The position numbers were made by a program, and so were the translations under genes. The notes under the pieces are model-generated. The model did not search any database. It was not told the DNA's origin and saw only the letters and a list, made by a program, of their open reading frames with translations. Positions 1-8,785 of a DNA stretch of 19,693 bases are shown one piece after another. The stretch comes from Thermoplasmata archaeon (lineage in GTDB: Archaea > Thermoplasmatota > Thermoplasmata > Thermoplasmatales > GCA-001856825), in assembly GCA_021831005.1 (NCBI GenBank), contig JAKBNO010000116.1, positions 1 to 19,693 on the forward strand. The letters are read 5' to 3'. The stretch's first letter is position 1. The number at the start of each line of letters is the position of its first letter.

Positions 1-1
1 A

Positions 2-1708
2 TCGATTCGTTCGTCCTTGCGGAAATATTTTACCGTAACGGGGGAAGTCAAGGTCCAGGACGGAGTATACGAATTTTACACACTGGTAGACCCGAGTCTG
101 GAAGCTGATTTCAAGAAACTTGTCGTGGACCTGAAGCCGATTGGTTACATACCAGTTATAGGAAAATCTCGTGATCACGGATCGGACTACGTCATATCGG
201 TTATCAAGAAGAGAAATTCCAAACCATTTGGGATATGGATCAACCTGCTCCTCCTGATTGCAACGCTCGTCTCCACGATATATGTTGGAAGAGGGTTGTA
301 TACCATGTATTTTGGAATATATACATGGGTATCATACTTCTATGGATTTCTTTACTTTTCACTTCCGCTTCTCATCATCCTGGGGTCGCACGAACTCGGA
401 CATTTTTATATGGCCAAGAAGAGTGGCGTCGCAGCATCTCTTCCATTTTTTATTCCCGCACCCATTCCGCCTCTCGGCACACTGGGTGCATTCATCTCCC
501 TCAGGGATCCGCTCCCTGACAGGAAAACTTTGATAAAGATCGGCGCAGCGGGTCCCCTTGTTGGATTTGTCATGAGCCTCATCATAGGGGTGATCGGTGC
601 CTATCTTGGGACTATCCAGAAGCCCGTTACCGTCACCAGTTCGGATGTCAACCTGGTCATCTCACTTCCAATCATCTACAAGATATTTCCAGCAATATTC
701 ATCAAGAACGCCCATCCTGTCGCATTCGCAGCATGGGTAGGCTTCTTGGTCACGGCGATCAATCTTTTTCCGATCGGACAGCTTGATGGTGGTCACATAG
801 CGAGGGGTCTTTTGGGGAAGAATGCGAAATACTTCAGCTATGCATTCATCATAATCCTGGTAATCCTCGGAATATACTACTACTCATGGATACTCTTTGC
901 GATCATCATCGTGATCCTCGGTCTAACGCACCCACCCCCGCTCAACGATATTTCAAAGCCCGGAAAGAAGGAGGTAATGGTGGGCATAATAGCGATAGCT
1001 CTGGTTGCAGTATCCTTCTCGCCAATTCCATTTGCAGAACACGTGTTGCCGAATTATGCAACTGCAGACCTGACCGCAGGAAACAATTTCGCGGTATATG
1101 GAAATCCAGTCCTCAACAATGACTCCTTGAATCTCGTCGTAGACAACTTCAACAATTACACGATACCCCTGACTGTGATCGTCAAGGCACCGGTAGGTTT
1201 AGCCACGACGCCATCTTTCAATGATTCCATGCAACCCCTTGAAAAAAGAACGTTCAACATCACCGTATGGCCCCGAAGCGTTGCCTCTATGGGGGTCTTT
1301 AATTTCTCCGTCACAGTCTCGGCGTCCACCCTTACAAAAACGTACAATAGGAACCTGACCGTAGTCACGCTGGATTCGAATCTTACCGCAAACAATCTGA
1401 ACCCATACTACTCCAGCATTGCAGCGTTCAGCTTGTCCTTGAGTAACCATGGGTCCGCTGCACTCTTGGAGGTCTACAAGTTCAACAGCTCTTCTGATTT
1501 CTACATAAACGGCACTTTTGGAACGTCTGGAAACGGCACCTATCTGACGATATCGGCGAACAAGATGTCTTATGTAAAAGTGGTCTTCTTCAACCTCACT
1601 CAGGCTGCGGGGATAGTGCTAGTGGATAAGTATCATCCATGGAAGGCAATGATAATATTCTACATACCTTCCAACTCTCCACAGTACAAGGCCCTCTACC
1701 AGTACTAG
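2..1708 (+). CDS. Site-2 protease family membrane metalloprotease (M50), 5' partial
   Basis: Zinc metalloprotease of the site-2 protease family, which cuts substrates within the membrane. The frame is open to the window edge; the first usable start is TTG at 17, but the true start is probably upstream. Counting from that TTG (563 residues), a soluble N-terminal segment of about 70 residues is followed by membrane helices. The zinc motif HELGH lies at 125-129 and the third ligand motif NLFPIGQLDGGH at 249-260. After a last helix near 320-342, about 220 residues form a probable external beta-rich domain. This domain carries 11 N-X-S/T sequons (for example NDS, NYT, NIT, NGT), which suggests N-glycosylation outside the cell. 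The catalytic motifs are intact. The family is certain; the substrate is unknown. The next gene follows after 69 nt with its own promoter. Confidence 0.9.
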   Translation, partial: SIRSSLRKYFTVTGEVKVQDGVYEFYTLVDPSLEADFKKLVVDLKPIGYIPVIGKSRDHGSDYVISVIKKRNSKPFGIWINLLLLIATLVSTIYVGRGLYTMYFGIYTWVSYFYGFLYFSLPLLIILGSHELGHFYMAKKSGVAASLPFFIPAPIPPLGTLGAFISLRDPLPDRKTLIKIGAAGPLVGFVMSLIIGVIGAYLGTIQKPVTVTSSDVNLVISLPIIYKIFPAIFIKNAHPVAFAAWVGFLVTAINLFPIGQLDGGHIARGLLGKNAKYFSYAFIIILVILGIYYYSWILFAIIIVILGLTHPPPLNDISKPGKKEVMVGIIAIALVAVSFSPIPFAEHVLPNYATADLTAGNNFAVYGNPVLNNDSLNLVVDNFNNYTIPLTVIVKAPVGLATTPSFNDSMQPLEKRTFNITVWPRSVASMGVFNFSVTVSASTLTKTYNRNLTVVTLDSNLTANNLNPYYSSIAAFSLSLSNHGSAALLEVYKFNSSSDFYINGTFGTSGNGTYLTISANKMSYVKVVFFNLTQAAGIVLVDKYHPWKAMIIFYIPSNSPQYKALYQY

Positions 1709-1749
1709 GACCCGGGAATGAGTGTTTGTCCCGCCCTGGCTACCAACGA

Positions 1750-1758
1750 TTTTAATAG
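1750..1758 (+). promoter_or_regulatory. TATA box of the geranylgeranyl reductase gene
   Basis: The run TTTTAATAG is centred about 24 nt upstream of the ATG at 1778. This spacing fits an archaeal TATA box with transcription starting at or very near the start codon. There is no Shine-Dalgarno sequence before the ATG, so a leaderless message is likely. Confidence 0.5.
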
Positions 1759-1777
1759 GAAGTGATATTTCAGCACC

Positions 1778-3214
1778 ATGGTCGATTACGACGTGATAGT
1801 TGCAGGCGCTGGAGTATCTGGTGCTACCGCTGCAGCTATGGCGGGAAAGTTGGGAAAGAAAGTTCTGCTATTGGACAGGAACACGGATCTGGAACCCGGA
1901 AAGAAGACGGTTTGGGGCTGGGTCTGTGGCGATGCCGTGGCTAGATCACACATCACTTTTACTCAAAAGAATCTAGGGAACACATTCTCAAATGAAGCAC
2001 TCGGTCTGAAGGTGGACGGGGTGGTTGCTCTCTCCCCAGACTTGGGCTACAAGTTGCCCTTCGATGGAGAGGGATACAGCCTTGAGAGACCCGTATTTGG
2101 AAAGGAGCTATTCGACGAGGCAATAAAGAACGGTGCAGAATTCAGGGGAAAGTTTAGCGTTGAGGGACCGATTATTGAAGACAACAAGGTGAAGGGAGTC
2201 TTCGGAAAGAACGAGAAGGGTGAGGCAGAAAAAATAACGGGCAAGATAACTATAGATGCCCTGGGAATAGCTTCGCTTCTCAGGAGAAAACTTCCGGAGA
2301 ACCAGTACATAGACAAGGAGATTGACTACGAGGATCTGGAACTGACAGGTAGGTTCATCTACAAGACGGACGAATCTATAGACGATCCAAAGTATTACGA
2401 CAAGAAGAACGCACTCATACACCTCAACCAACAGATGGCACCGGGTGGATACGGGTGGGTGTTCCCCAAAACAAATGGAAGGGTCAATGTTGGACTCGGG
2501 GTTCAGCACAGGAGTCTTGAAGCCAGGAACAAGAAGTTCGGAGCAACGGACAACCTGAAATCGCTCATAGAGAAGTACGTGAAGTGGAACCCCCTATTCA
2601 AGAATTATCAACTGGACAGTTCTCACAAGAACGGAGAGGGATACTGGAGCGTTAGCGTCAGGAGACAGATGGAGGGCATGGCCTATCCAGGTTACCTGGG
2701 TGCTGGCGATTCCATGGCGTCGGCGAACCCGCTCAGCGCTGGAGGAATAGGTCCCGCTCTGATAGGTGGTATCCTGGCAGGAAAAGCTGCCGCAACTGCT
2801 GTAGAGACAGGAGACACAAGTCTGGAAGGACTCTGGAACTACAACGTCGAATATGTCAAGCAGTACGGAAAAAGCATGGCAGGAATGGAAATATTCAGGA
2901 TATTCCTTCAATCAATGAACAACCAGGAAATTGACTATGGGATGAAGAACTTCATAACTTATGAGGAAGCAGTTGAGATCACGTACGGAAGGATACCGGA
3001 GCTTTCGCTTGCTAAGAAGGTGAGCAAGCTGGTGAAGGGCGTAGGGGCGATAAGGGCTTTCAAGGACCTGGCATGGACTACGAACAAGATGAAGGAGCTG
3101 AATGCTATATACGCTAACTATCCAAAGTCGCCAGCCGAATTCCCGGAATTCAAGAGAACGGTCATAGCAACTGTGAACGAAGCCAAAGCGAGAATGCCTT
3201 CTGGACCTGTCTGA
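1778..3214 (+). CDS. Geranylgeranyl reductase family FAD-dependent oxidoreductase
   Basis: Flavoprotein of the geranylgeranyl reductase family, which saturates isoprenoid double bonds; in archaea the main target is the chains of digeranylgeranylglycerophospholipids. The N-terminus has the FAD-binding GAGVSG motif at 10-15, then a CGDA segment with C50. The family-typical GGYGWVFP stretch lies at 223-230, and the second FAD contact GAGDSMASANPLSAGG spans 308-323. At 478 residues it is longer than the roughly 400-residue Thermoplasma enzyme and closer to the long type known from Sulfolobus (about 450). The extra length is a C-terminal helical tail after about residue 380. Its exact substrate (phospholipid, quinone side chain or other polyprenyl) cannot be read from sequence. 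It appears monocistronic, with its own TATA box. Confidence 0.88.
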   Translation: MVDYDVIVAGAGVSGATAAAMAGKLGKKVLLLDRNTDLEPGKKTVWGWVCGDAVARSHITFTQKNLGNTFSNEALGLKVDGVVALSPDLGYKLPFDGEGYSLERPVFGKELFDEAIKNGAEFRGKFSVEGPIIEDNKVKGVFGKNEKGEAEKITGKITIDALGIASLLRRKLPENQYIDKEIDYEDLELTGRFIYKTDESIDDPKYYDKKNALIHLNQQMAPGGYGWVFPKTNGRVNVGLGVQHRSLEARNKKFGATDNLKSLIEKYVKWNPLFKNYQLDSSHKNGEGYWSVSVRRQMEGMAYPGYLGAGDSMASANPLSAGGIGPALIGGILAGKAAATAVETGDTSLEGLWNYNVEYVKQYGKSMAGMEIFRIFLQSMNNQEIDYGMKNFITYEEAVEITYGRIPELSLAKKVSKLVKGVGAIRAFKDLAWTTNKMKELNAIYANYPKSPAEFPEFKRTVIATVNEAKARMPSGPV

Positions 3215-3227
3215 GGAAGAAATCCAC

Positions 3228-3244
3228 TTTTTACACAATTTTTT
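3228..3244 (+). terminator. Poly-T terminator of the reductase gene
   Basis: Two T-runs (five and six T, at 3228-3232 and 3239-3244) lie 14-30 nt after the reductase stop codon. This is the usual archaeal intrinsic terminator form. No strong hairpin is needed or seen. Confidence 0.45.
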
Positions 3245-3517
3245 CACAGCACACTAACAAGCATCTATCGTCTTTAGGCAGCGCAAGCTCATTTCGTAGA
3301 TCAATCTCGAAAATTGATTATTTTGTGAATTGCACCTGATCGAGAAACCGAAACTCCAAAGTGATGCCTTCATCGCTTTTGCATTATGTTTGGGACTGCA
3401 GCTTTAATCTCCACCTCCGGGGAATCAGAGAACCTGCAAGAGCCAGCTCAAAACAAACCAGAGCAAGTCTTCCCGATCCAGCTGAGTGAAGATCGATTGT
3501 CTCTCGCAGTTTTGTCA
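3245..3517. other. Intergenic stretch between convergent genes, no supported gene
   Basis: With the terminator this makes about 300 bases between the convergent reductase and presenilin-like genes. It holds a weak 6-bp inverted repeat (ATCAAT/ATTGAT, 3300-3318) followed by a T-rich patch. Short open frames exist on both strands, including a plus-strand frame from 3386 that runs antisense into the protease gene. None has a promoter, a Shine-Dalgarno sequence or a recognisable protein pattern. Confidence 0.5.
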
Positions 3518-4411
3518 CTACAAAATAACGACAAATATCAGGTAAGACAACAGAGTTCCAGCGATGACTCCAGTGTTCAGGAAAGGCAGACCGGGGGCTG
3601 GTTTCTTGACATTGCCCAACACGAGATAAATCATTCCCGCTACCCCCCCAAGGAGTGGCAGAATGAAGAACGGGATAAAATGATTGATCTTCAGGCCATA
3701 TATGGCAGAGGCTACCACCATAATGCCTGGAAAAGCTACATCACCGAATCCCAATGCCATTGCAGCGTGCTCAGCAACTCCCTCATCGGTTATCTCTATC
3801 TTCCCAACTTTTTTTGAAAAGTCGGTTGGAAATACAAAGAGCATGGGAAGGTCCCTGTCGATTGCGATCTTTGCCAGCCCGATCATGTGCTTGGTCTTGT
3901 AGACGGATATGTAATCGTAGATCGCAAACGCAGCGAGGAAAACGGCCGCTGCCCACAATCCCAGCAACAATCCCAAGACGAATGCCATTCCAGACGTGAG
4001 GAAAAATCCCGCTATGTTGACTACGTACCATCTGTTATGGAAGATGAGTGCAAGTACCATTATCACAGGGGCAGCTATTATGATTGCGTAGTATTGGTCG
4101 TAGGTATTAGCTATCACCAGGCCAAGGTAGTTAAAAACGTAAAATACCATCAGGGCAATCGCTGCGACAAACAACCATTTCAGGAAATTCAACTTGAACC
4201 TTCTTGCCAGAAAAATTAGGGCAACGGAAAAAACGATGGCCGCAACTAGGTAATAGACGACGTAACCGAAGCCCGAAGTGGTACTGTTTGCAGCGATAGA
4301 GGGTTGTATTGAATATGCAATACTTGCGAGATAGACGGCAAATATTGAGGATACGATGAAAAGAATCAAGCTGGTGAGTTGTGCAGCAGGGAACTCGCGT
4401 TTTTCAGGCAT
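3518..4411 (-). CDS. Presenilin/signal-peptide-peptidase-like aspartyl protease (A22 family)
   Basis: Multi-pass membrane protein of 297 residues with the three hallmarks of intramembrane aspartyl proteases. These are YD at 165-166 in a hydrophobic helix, GFGD at 221-224, and a PGLP motif at 273-276 corresponding to the PALP element. The two aspartates D166 and D224 are the expected catalytic pair. About nine hydrophobic segments fit the known nine-helix fold. Archaeal members are thought to cut peptides or protein tails within the membrane; the natural substrate is unknown. The start at 4411 is supported by AAGGAG (complement of 4425-4430) 13 nt upstream. A TATA-like ATATATT is near 4462-4468 on the complement. 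It stands alone, convergent with the reductase gene. Confidence 0.85.
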   Translation of the reverse strand: MPEKREFPAAQLTSLILFIVSSIFAVYLASIAYSIQPSIAANSTTSGFGYVVYYLVAAIVFSVALIFLARRFKLNFLKWLFVAAIALMVFYVFNYLGLVIANTYDQYYAIIIAAPVIMVLALIFHNRWYVVNIAGFFLTSGMAFVLGLLLGLWAAAVFLAAFAIYDYISVYKTKHMIGLAKIAIDRDLPMLFVFPTDFSKKVGKIEITDEGVAEHAAMALGFGDVAFPGIMVVASAIYGLKINHFIPFFILPLLGGVAGMIYLVLGNVKKPAPGLPFLNTGVIAGTLLSYLIFVVIL

Positions 4412-4589
4412 TTTTAGGTCATTTCTCCTTACAGTTGTTTAGAACAGTTATAGAGATTTCAATATATGATTTTCCCATAAATCTGGAGCAATCGTTGGAT
4501 TCTATTTAGTGCAGATGAAGTTTGAGATCTCAACATTTGCAAAATTAGACAGGTTATATTGAAATACCAAGGTTTCAGTACAGCATATT

Positions 4590-5141
4590 ATGTCTGGAAA
4601 AAAGCGGGCAAACTCAGGGGAATTAGAACCAATCAAGTACCTGAACGCATCTGGCCCTTACAGACCGCTGAAGGACAAGCTAATGCTACTTGGCCAGTTC
4701 GTAGGAGACTGGGATATTGCCATGGCCCGTGGCTTGCAGGAGGACGGTTCCTGGAAGAATTCTAGAGGGGAATTCCACTCGGGGTGGATCCTCGGGGGAA
4801 CTGCAATCCAAGACATCTGGAAGTCAAACGAAAATGGAATCCGCGACACCGGCGGAACAACAATACACTTCTACGATCAAGAGTTAAAGAGCTGGTATAG
4901 CGTATGGATATCTCCTCACCAGTCAACGGTTCTGGCATTCGTTGGGAACAAGAAGGGAAAAAACATCGTTCTCGAGTCAAAGGTGACTAACAAGAAGATA
5001 CTGAAATGGGTATTCTACGACAAGAAGCCAGATTCATTCAAATGGAGATCAGAGAGTAGCATTGACGGAGGAGATAGCTGGTTAGTAACCGAGGAAATGC
5101 TACTAAAGAGACAGAAGAACAAAGCAGCTTCCACCGGTTAA
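4590..5141 (+). CDS. Conserved small protein, DUF1579-like (lipocalin-like fold)
   Basis: 183-residue soluble protein without signal peptide or membrane helix. The pattern 'LLGQFVGDWDI...SGWILGGTAIQD...GTTIHFYD...WYSVW...FKWRSES..DGGDSW' resembles the DUF1579/heme-binding-like beta-barrel proteins, where tryptophans and glycines mark the strands. The assignment is from overall pattern only, and no catalytic residues can be named. The ATG at 4590 was chosen because a TATA-like TTATATT at 4554-4560 would start transcription close to it and the conserved block begins about 25 residues later. It is convergent with nothing and is followed by 189 nt before the grpE operon. Function unknown. Confidence 0.6.
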   Translation: MSGKKRANSGELEPIKYLNASGPYRPLKDKLMLLGQFVGDWDIAMARGLQEDGSWKNSRGEFHSGWILGGTAIQDIWKSNENGIRDTGGTTIHFYDQELKSWYSVWISPHQSTVLAFVGNKKGKNIVLESKVTNKKILKWVFYDKKPDSFKWRSESSIDGGDSWLVTEEMLLKRQKNKAASTG

Positions 5142-5302
5142 GCCTTCACTCTTCCCGAACCCAAATAAACACAACTTTACCAAAGGCAGAAAGTATCAGA
5201 CGGATCAAGGAAATGAATCCCGTTCTTGGTTGAGTCATTATAGCATGCGGGATAGGCGTTGCACTAACACAACCGAAGGTACACAACCAATTGATGATAA
5301 CA

Positions 5303-5310
5303 TTATTATA
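5303..5310 (+). promoter_or_regulatory. TATA box of the grpE-dnaK-dnaJ operon
   Basis: TTATTATA is centred about 25 nt upstream of the GTG start of grpE at 5331, so transcription would begin at the start codon. No clear heat-shock operator of the Phr type was recognised in the 189 nt upstream. Confidence 0.5.
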
Positions 5311-5330
5311 GAAGTGCAAAATTAGGGAAT

Positions 5331-5813
5331 GTGCCAACTGTCTCCTATTATCGGTCTCTTAAACAATCACTTTCAGAGTGTTCAGAAAAGTTGAAGCTGC
5401 TCGAACAGAGCAACAGCGAGAAGGAGAAAGTGATCAAAGAGCTGAAGGAGCAAAACCTAAGATTCTCAGCGGATCTTGACAACTTCCAGAAGAGAGTGGG
5501 CGAAGAGAACCTAAAACTCGTAAGCTACGCTTCTGAGAGGATAATAAAAGAACTTCTCCCGGTTCTGGACAGTCTGGACAATGTGAAGGATGAGGGAACA
5601 ATGGCAATAAGGCGACAGATCGAAGGAATACTACAGAAGCAGGGGTTAATCGCAATAGACGACAACGCCAAGTTTGATCCCAACAAGCACGAAGCTATTG
5701 GAATGGAAGATGGGGGAGAGGTCAACACTATCAAGAAAGTGGTGAGAAAGGGTTATGCACTCGGTGACAGGGTAATAAGGCCAGAGTTGGTAATTCTCAA
5801 TAAAGGTGAGTAA
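5331..5813 (+). CDS. grpE: GrpE nucleotide exchange factor of DnaK
   Basis: Co-chaperone that releases ADP from DnaK. The protein of 160 residues has a long charged N-terminal coiled coil (about 8-60), including DNFQKR at 50-55. A four-helix region follows. The beta-wing ends in the family signature KGYALGDRVIRPELVIL at 140-156. It is short for GrpE, with only a brief N-terminal lead. The GTG start is chosen because no in-frame ATG precedes the coiled coil and a TATA box sits 25 nt upstream, implying a leaderless message. Its 3' end overlaps the dnaK ribosome binding site, so the two genes form one operon. Archaeal grpE is generally regarded as acquired from bacteria together with dnaK and dnaJ. 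Confidence 0.93.
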   Translation: MPTVSYYRSLKQSLSECSEKLKLLEQSNSEKEKVIKELKEQNLRFSADLDNFQKRVGEENLKLVSYASERIIKELLPVLDSLDNVKDEGTMAIRRQIEGILQKQGLIAIDDNAKFDPNKHEAIGMEDGGEVNTIKKVVRKGYALGDRVIRPELVILNKGE

Positions 5814-5814
5814 A

Positions 5815-7665
5815 ATGGAAAAAATATTAGGGATAGATCTAGGGACGAGCAATTCTCAGGCAGCAGTTATGATAGCAGGAAAGCCGGTTGTACTGCCAAG
5901 TTCAGAAGGCACTACACTGGGAGGAAAGGCATTTCCGAGTTATGTAGCATTCACGAAGAATGGTGAGTTGCTGGTGGGTGAACCGGCAAGAAGGCAGGCT
6001 CTGACAAATGCGGATGGAACGATGTACGCATTCAAGCGAAAAATGGGAGAGAACTACAAGTTCAAGGTAAGGGGGAAGGAATATACTCCCCAACAGGTGT
6101 CAGCATTCCTGCTTCAGAAAATAAAGGATGATTCTGAAAAATATCTGGGTGAAAAGATCACCAAGGCGGTCATAACAGTTCCAGCATACTTCAACGACAA
6201 CCAGAGACAGGCGACGAAGGATGCCGGTGCGATAGCTGGACTCGATGTCGTCAGGATAATCAATGAGCCTACGGCGGCGGCTCTTGCATACGGTATTGAC
6301 AAGACGGAGGGAGAGCACAGGATCATGGTGTTCGACCTGGGAGGAGGTACGCTGGATGTCACCGTCATGGAATTCAGTTCTGGCGTCTACGAAGTGCTAT
6401 CCACTTCCGGTGATACAAAACTGGGTGGTACGGACATGGATGAGGCAGTGATAAACTATCTAGCGTCAAAGTTCCAGCAGGAGAACGGAATCGATCTGAG
6501 GAAGGACAAGAATGCGTACATCCGATTGAAGGATGCCGCAGAGAAGGCAAAGATAGAGCTCTCAAACTCATTCCAGACTGAAGTCAACCTTCCCTACATC
6601 ACCAGCGGTGCAGATGGACCGAAGCACCTCTTGATAACGATGTCAAGGGCCGATCTGGAGAACCTGGTCAGGCCCACAATTGACAGGGCAAGAAAACCGG
6701 TAGATGAAGCCCTGAAAGGTGCAAAATTATCGGCCTCAGAAATCAGCAAGGTGATTCTTGTTGGAGGTCCCACGAGGATGCCTATTGTCAGGAAGTTCGT
6801 GGAAGACGTGATGGGAAAGAAAGTGGAGAGTGGCGTCGACCCCATGGAATGCGTTGCCATCGGAGCATCCATCCAGGGAGCCGTTCTTGCAGGTGAGGTA
6901 AAGGGGATAGTACTCTTGGACGTTACACCACTCACGCTGAGCATTGAAACTCTTGGCGGAGTCGCAACCCCGCTCATTGCTGCAAACACCACCATTCCAA
7001 CAAAGAAATCACAGGTGTTCTCGACAGCTGCAGATAACCAGACCGCCGTCGAAATAATAATTGTGCAAGGTGAGAGACCATTGGCTAAGGACAACACATC
7101 CCTCGGAAGGTTCATGCTCGAAGGTATCCCGCCGGCACCAAGAGGAATGCCCCAGATAGAGGTGACATTCGATATAGATTCTAACGGAATTGTGAATGTC
7201 AAGGCCAAGGACATGGCCACGGGCAAGGAACGGGGCATCACCATCACTTCCAACACAAAGCTGAGCAAGGAAGAGATAAGCAGGATGAAGGAGGAGGCTA
7301 AGAAGTATGAAGAGGAAGACAAGAAGAAGAGAGAGGAAATCGAAACCATTAACGGAGCCGAGGCCCTTGCATACTCAACTGAGAAGACGCTCAGCGACTA
7401 CGGTGATAAGATCCCGCAGGAGATCAAGGACAGCGTTAACGGAAAGCTCAAGGAACTCAAGGAAGAGATAGAAAAGAAAGACCTCACCGCAATCAAGGAG
7501 AAGATGGATGTCCTGACGAAAGAGATACAGAAGATTGGAGAGCACATGTACAAGAACGTCAAGAGCGAAGAGCAGCCACAGCCTCAGGCCGAGGGTGAAA
7601 CGCCCCCCGATCAGAGTCCCGGTGAGACTGAGATTCACGAAGATAAAGAAAATAAAGAACAATGA
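5815..7665 (+). CDS. dnaK: Hsp70 chaperone DnaK
   Basis: ATP-driven chaperone of 616 residues. Nucleotide-binding domain: GIDLGTSNS at 6-14, VPAYFND at 122-128, NEPTAAALAYG at 150-160, DLGGGTLDVTV at 174-184, and VGGPTRMP at 316-323. The interdomain linker and substrate domain begin at about 369 (DVTPLTLSIETLGG). The C-terminal helical lid ends in an acidic tail. The region around FKRKMG (73-78) is short and resembles Gram-positive DnaK, lacking the roughly 25-residue insert of proteobacterial proteins. ATG 5815 is preferred over the GTG at 5806 because GGTGA at 5805-5809 sits 5 nt before it as a Shine-Dalgarno site. The start lies just behind the grpE stop, suggesting coupled translation. 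Confidence 0.97.
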   Translation: MEKILGIDLGTSNSQAAVMIAGKPVVLPSSEGTTLGGKAFPSYVAFTKNGELLVGEPARRQALTNADGTMYAFKRKMGENYKFKVRGKEYTPQQVSAFLLQKIKDDSEKYLGEKITKAVITVPAYFNDNQRQATKDAGAIAGLDVVRIINEPTAAALAYGIDKTEGEHRIMVFDLGGGTLDVTVMEFSSGVYEVLSTSGDTKLGGTDMDEAVINYLASKFQQENGIDLRKDKNAYIRLKDAAEKAKIELSNSFQTEVNLPYITSGADGPKHLLITMSRADLENLVRPTIDRARKPVDEALKGAKLSASEISKVILVGGPTRMPIVRKFVEDVMGKKVESGVDPMECVAIGASIQGAVLAGEVKGIVLLDVTPLTLSIETLGGVATPLIAANTTIPTKKSQVFSTAADNQTAVEIIIVQGERPLAKDNTSLGRFMLEGIPPAPRGMPQIEVTFDIDSNGIVNVKAKDMATGKERGITITSNTKLSKEEISRMKEEAKKYEEEDKKKREEIETINGAEALAYSTEKTLSDYGDKIPQEIKDSVNGKLKELKEEIEKKDLTAIKEKMDVLTKEIQKIGEHMYKNVKSEEQPQPQAEGETPPDQSPGETEIHEDKENKEQ

Positions 7666-7678
7666 ACTTCTGATTTGA

Positions 7679-8785
7679 ATGGGCAAGGATTATTATGCCG
7701 TTCTGGGAATAGACAAGAAGGCTTCCAAGGATGACATCAAGAAGGCATACAGGGGGCTAGCGAAGAAGTATCATCCTGACCTGAATCCCCAGAACAAGAA
7801 AGAAGCTGAGGAGAAATTCAAGGAGATCAGCGAAGCGTACGAAGTGCTCATGGACGATCAGAAGAGGGCCAGGTTTGATCAATATGGCGAAGAGGGAGTC
7901 AAGTTCCAAGGAGGATTTGACTGGAACCAATTCCATCACTATCAGGACATCCAGGACATCTTTGGGGATATATTCTCACAGTTTGGATTCGGCGGAGGGG
8001 GGTTCGGCAATCCGTCCGGAGGCGGCTACTCAACGCAACAGAGAGAACTCAGAGGTGGGGATGCATTTGTGGAGATCCCTATCGACATAAGGAGAATCGC
8101 CAGGAACGAAAAGATTGAAGTCTATTATTTCAGGGAAATGAAGTGCGACGAGTGCAATGGAACAGGCTCTGCGACCAAGAAGTTGCTGACCTGCCAGACC
8201 TGCAGGGGAAGAGGGTACGTCGAAAGAGCATCTAATCAGGGGTTCATTCTCTTCAGGACTACGGAGGTCTGCAGGAGCTGCAACGGAAGGGGGAAGATCC
8301 CGGAGAAGGTATGTCACGTCTGTTCTGGCGCTGGGTACACCAGGAAGAAGGACAACATACAGATTTCGCCACCCGCAGGGATCTACGAAGAAGAAATCTA
8401 TATTCTCAGGGACAAGGGAAACTATAGGCCGGGAGGTTCGGGAGATCTGAGGATCAAGTTCGACATCGATTATATGGAGTTCAGGAGGGAGCACGACGAC
8501 CTCGAGAAAGACATTCAGATAGATTTTACAGATGCAATAATGGGGGGAAAAATGAACGTTTCACTCCTGAGAGGCGAGAAGGAAATAGATATTCCGGCAG
8601 GTACCCAACCGGAAGAAAGGCTGGTCCTCAAGGGTGAGGGGATCGCTAAGAAAAGCGGTCGAGGCAACTCAGATGTGATCCTCCGTGCAAAGGTTTCCCT
8701 GCCAAAGAAAATATCGAAGAAACAGAGGGAGCTGTTGGAACAGTTCAAGAACGAGAAGGGATTCTTCTCCGGTTTTCATCTATGA
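7679..8785 (+). CDS. dnaJ: Chaperone DnaJ (Hsp40, type I)
   Basis: Co-chaperone that delivers clients to DnaK and stimulates its ATPase. The 368-residue protein has all type I parts. The J domain has HPD at 32-34. A Gly/Phe-rich linker lies around 101-118. The zinc region has four CxxCxGxG repeats starting at C156, C172, C198 and C212. A C-terminal client-binding domain follows. All eight zinc cysteines are present. It starts 13 nt after the dnaK stop without an obvious Shine-Dalgarno site. Its last 10 nt overlap the 3' end of the convergent alaX gene, so the two transcripts must be partly antisense. Confidence 0.96.
   Translation: MGKDYYAVLGIDKKASKDDIKKAYRGLAKKYHPDLNPQNKKEAEEKFKEISEAYEVLMDDQKRARFDQYGEEGVKFQGGFDWNQFHHYQDIQDIFGDIFSQFGFGGGGFGNPSGGGYSTQQRELRGGDAFVEIPIDIRRIARNEKIEVYYFREMKCDECNGTGSATKKLLTCQTCRGRGYVERASNQGFILFRTTEVCRSCNGRGKIPEKVCHVCSGAGYTRKKDNIQISPPAGIYEEEIYILRDKGNYRPGGSGDLRIKFDIDYMEFRREHDDLEKDIQIDFTDAIMGGKMNVSLLRGEKEIDIPAGTQPEERLVLKGEGIAKKSGRGNSDVILRAKVSLPKKISKKQRELLEQFKNEKGFFSGFHL

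Noticed and set aside
3386..3817. 143-codon plus-strand open frame
   Set aside because: Its 3' two thirds are antisense to the presenilin-like gene. It has low-complexity polar composition, no promoter and no recognisable domain.
4462..4589. 25-codon minus-strand frame in the gap before the DUF1579-like gene
   Set aside because: Chance-length open frame over promoter sequence, without supporting signals.
5146..5337. 63-codon minus-strand open frame between the DUF1579-like gene and grpE
   Set aside because: Its start lies inside grpE and the grpE promoter. No Shine-Dalgarno or TATA signal and no family pattern, so kept only as a remote possibility.
6594..7349. 251-codon minus-strand open frame inside dnaK
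   Set aside because: Shadow of dnaK: antisense of a highly conserved gene, with composition typical of reverse-complement frames.
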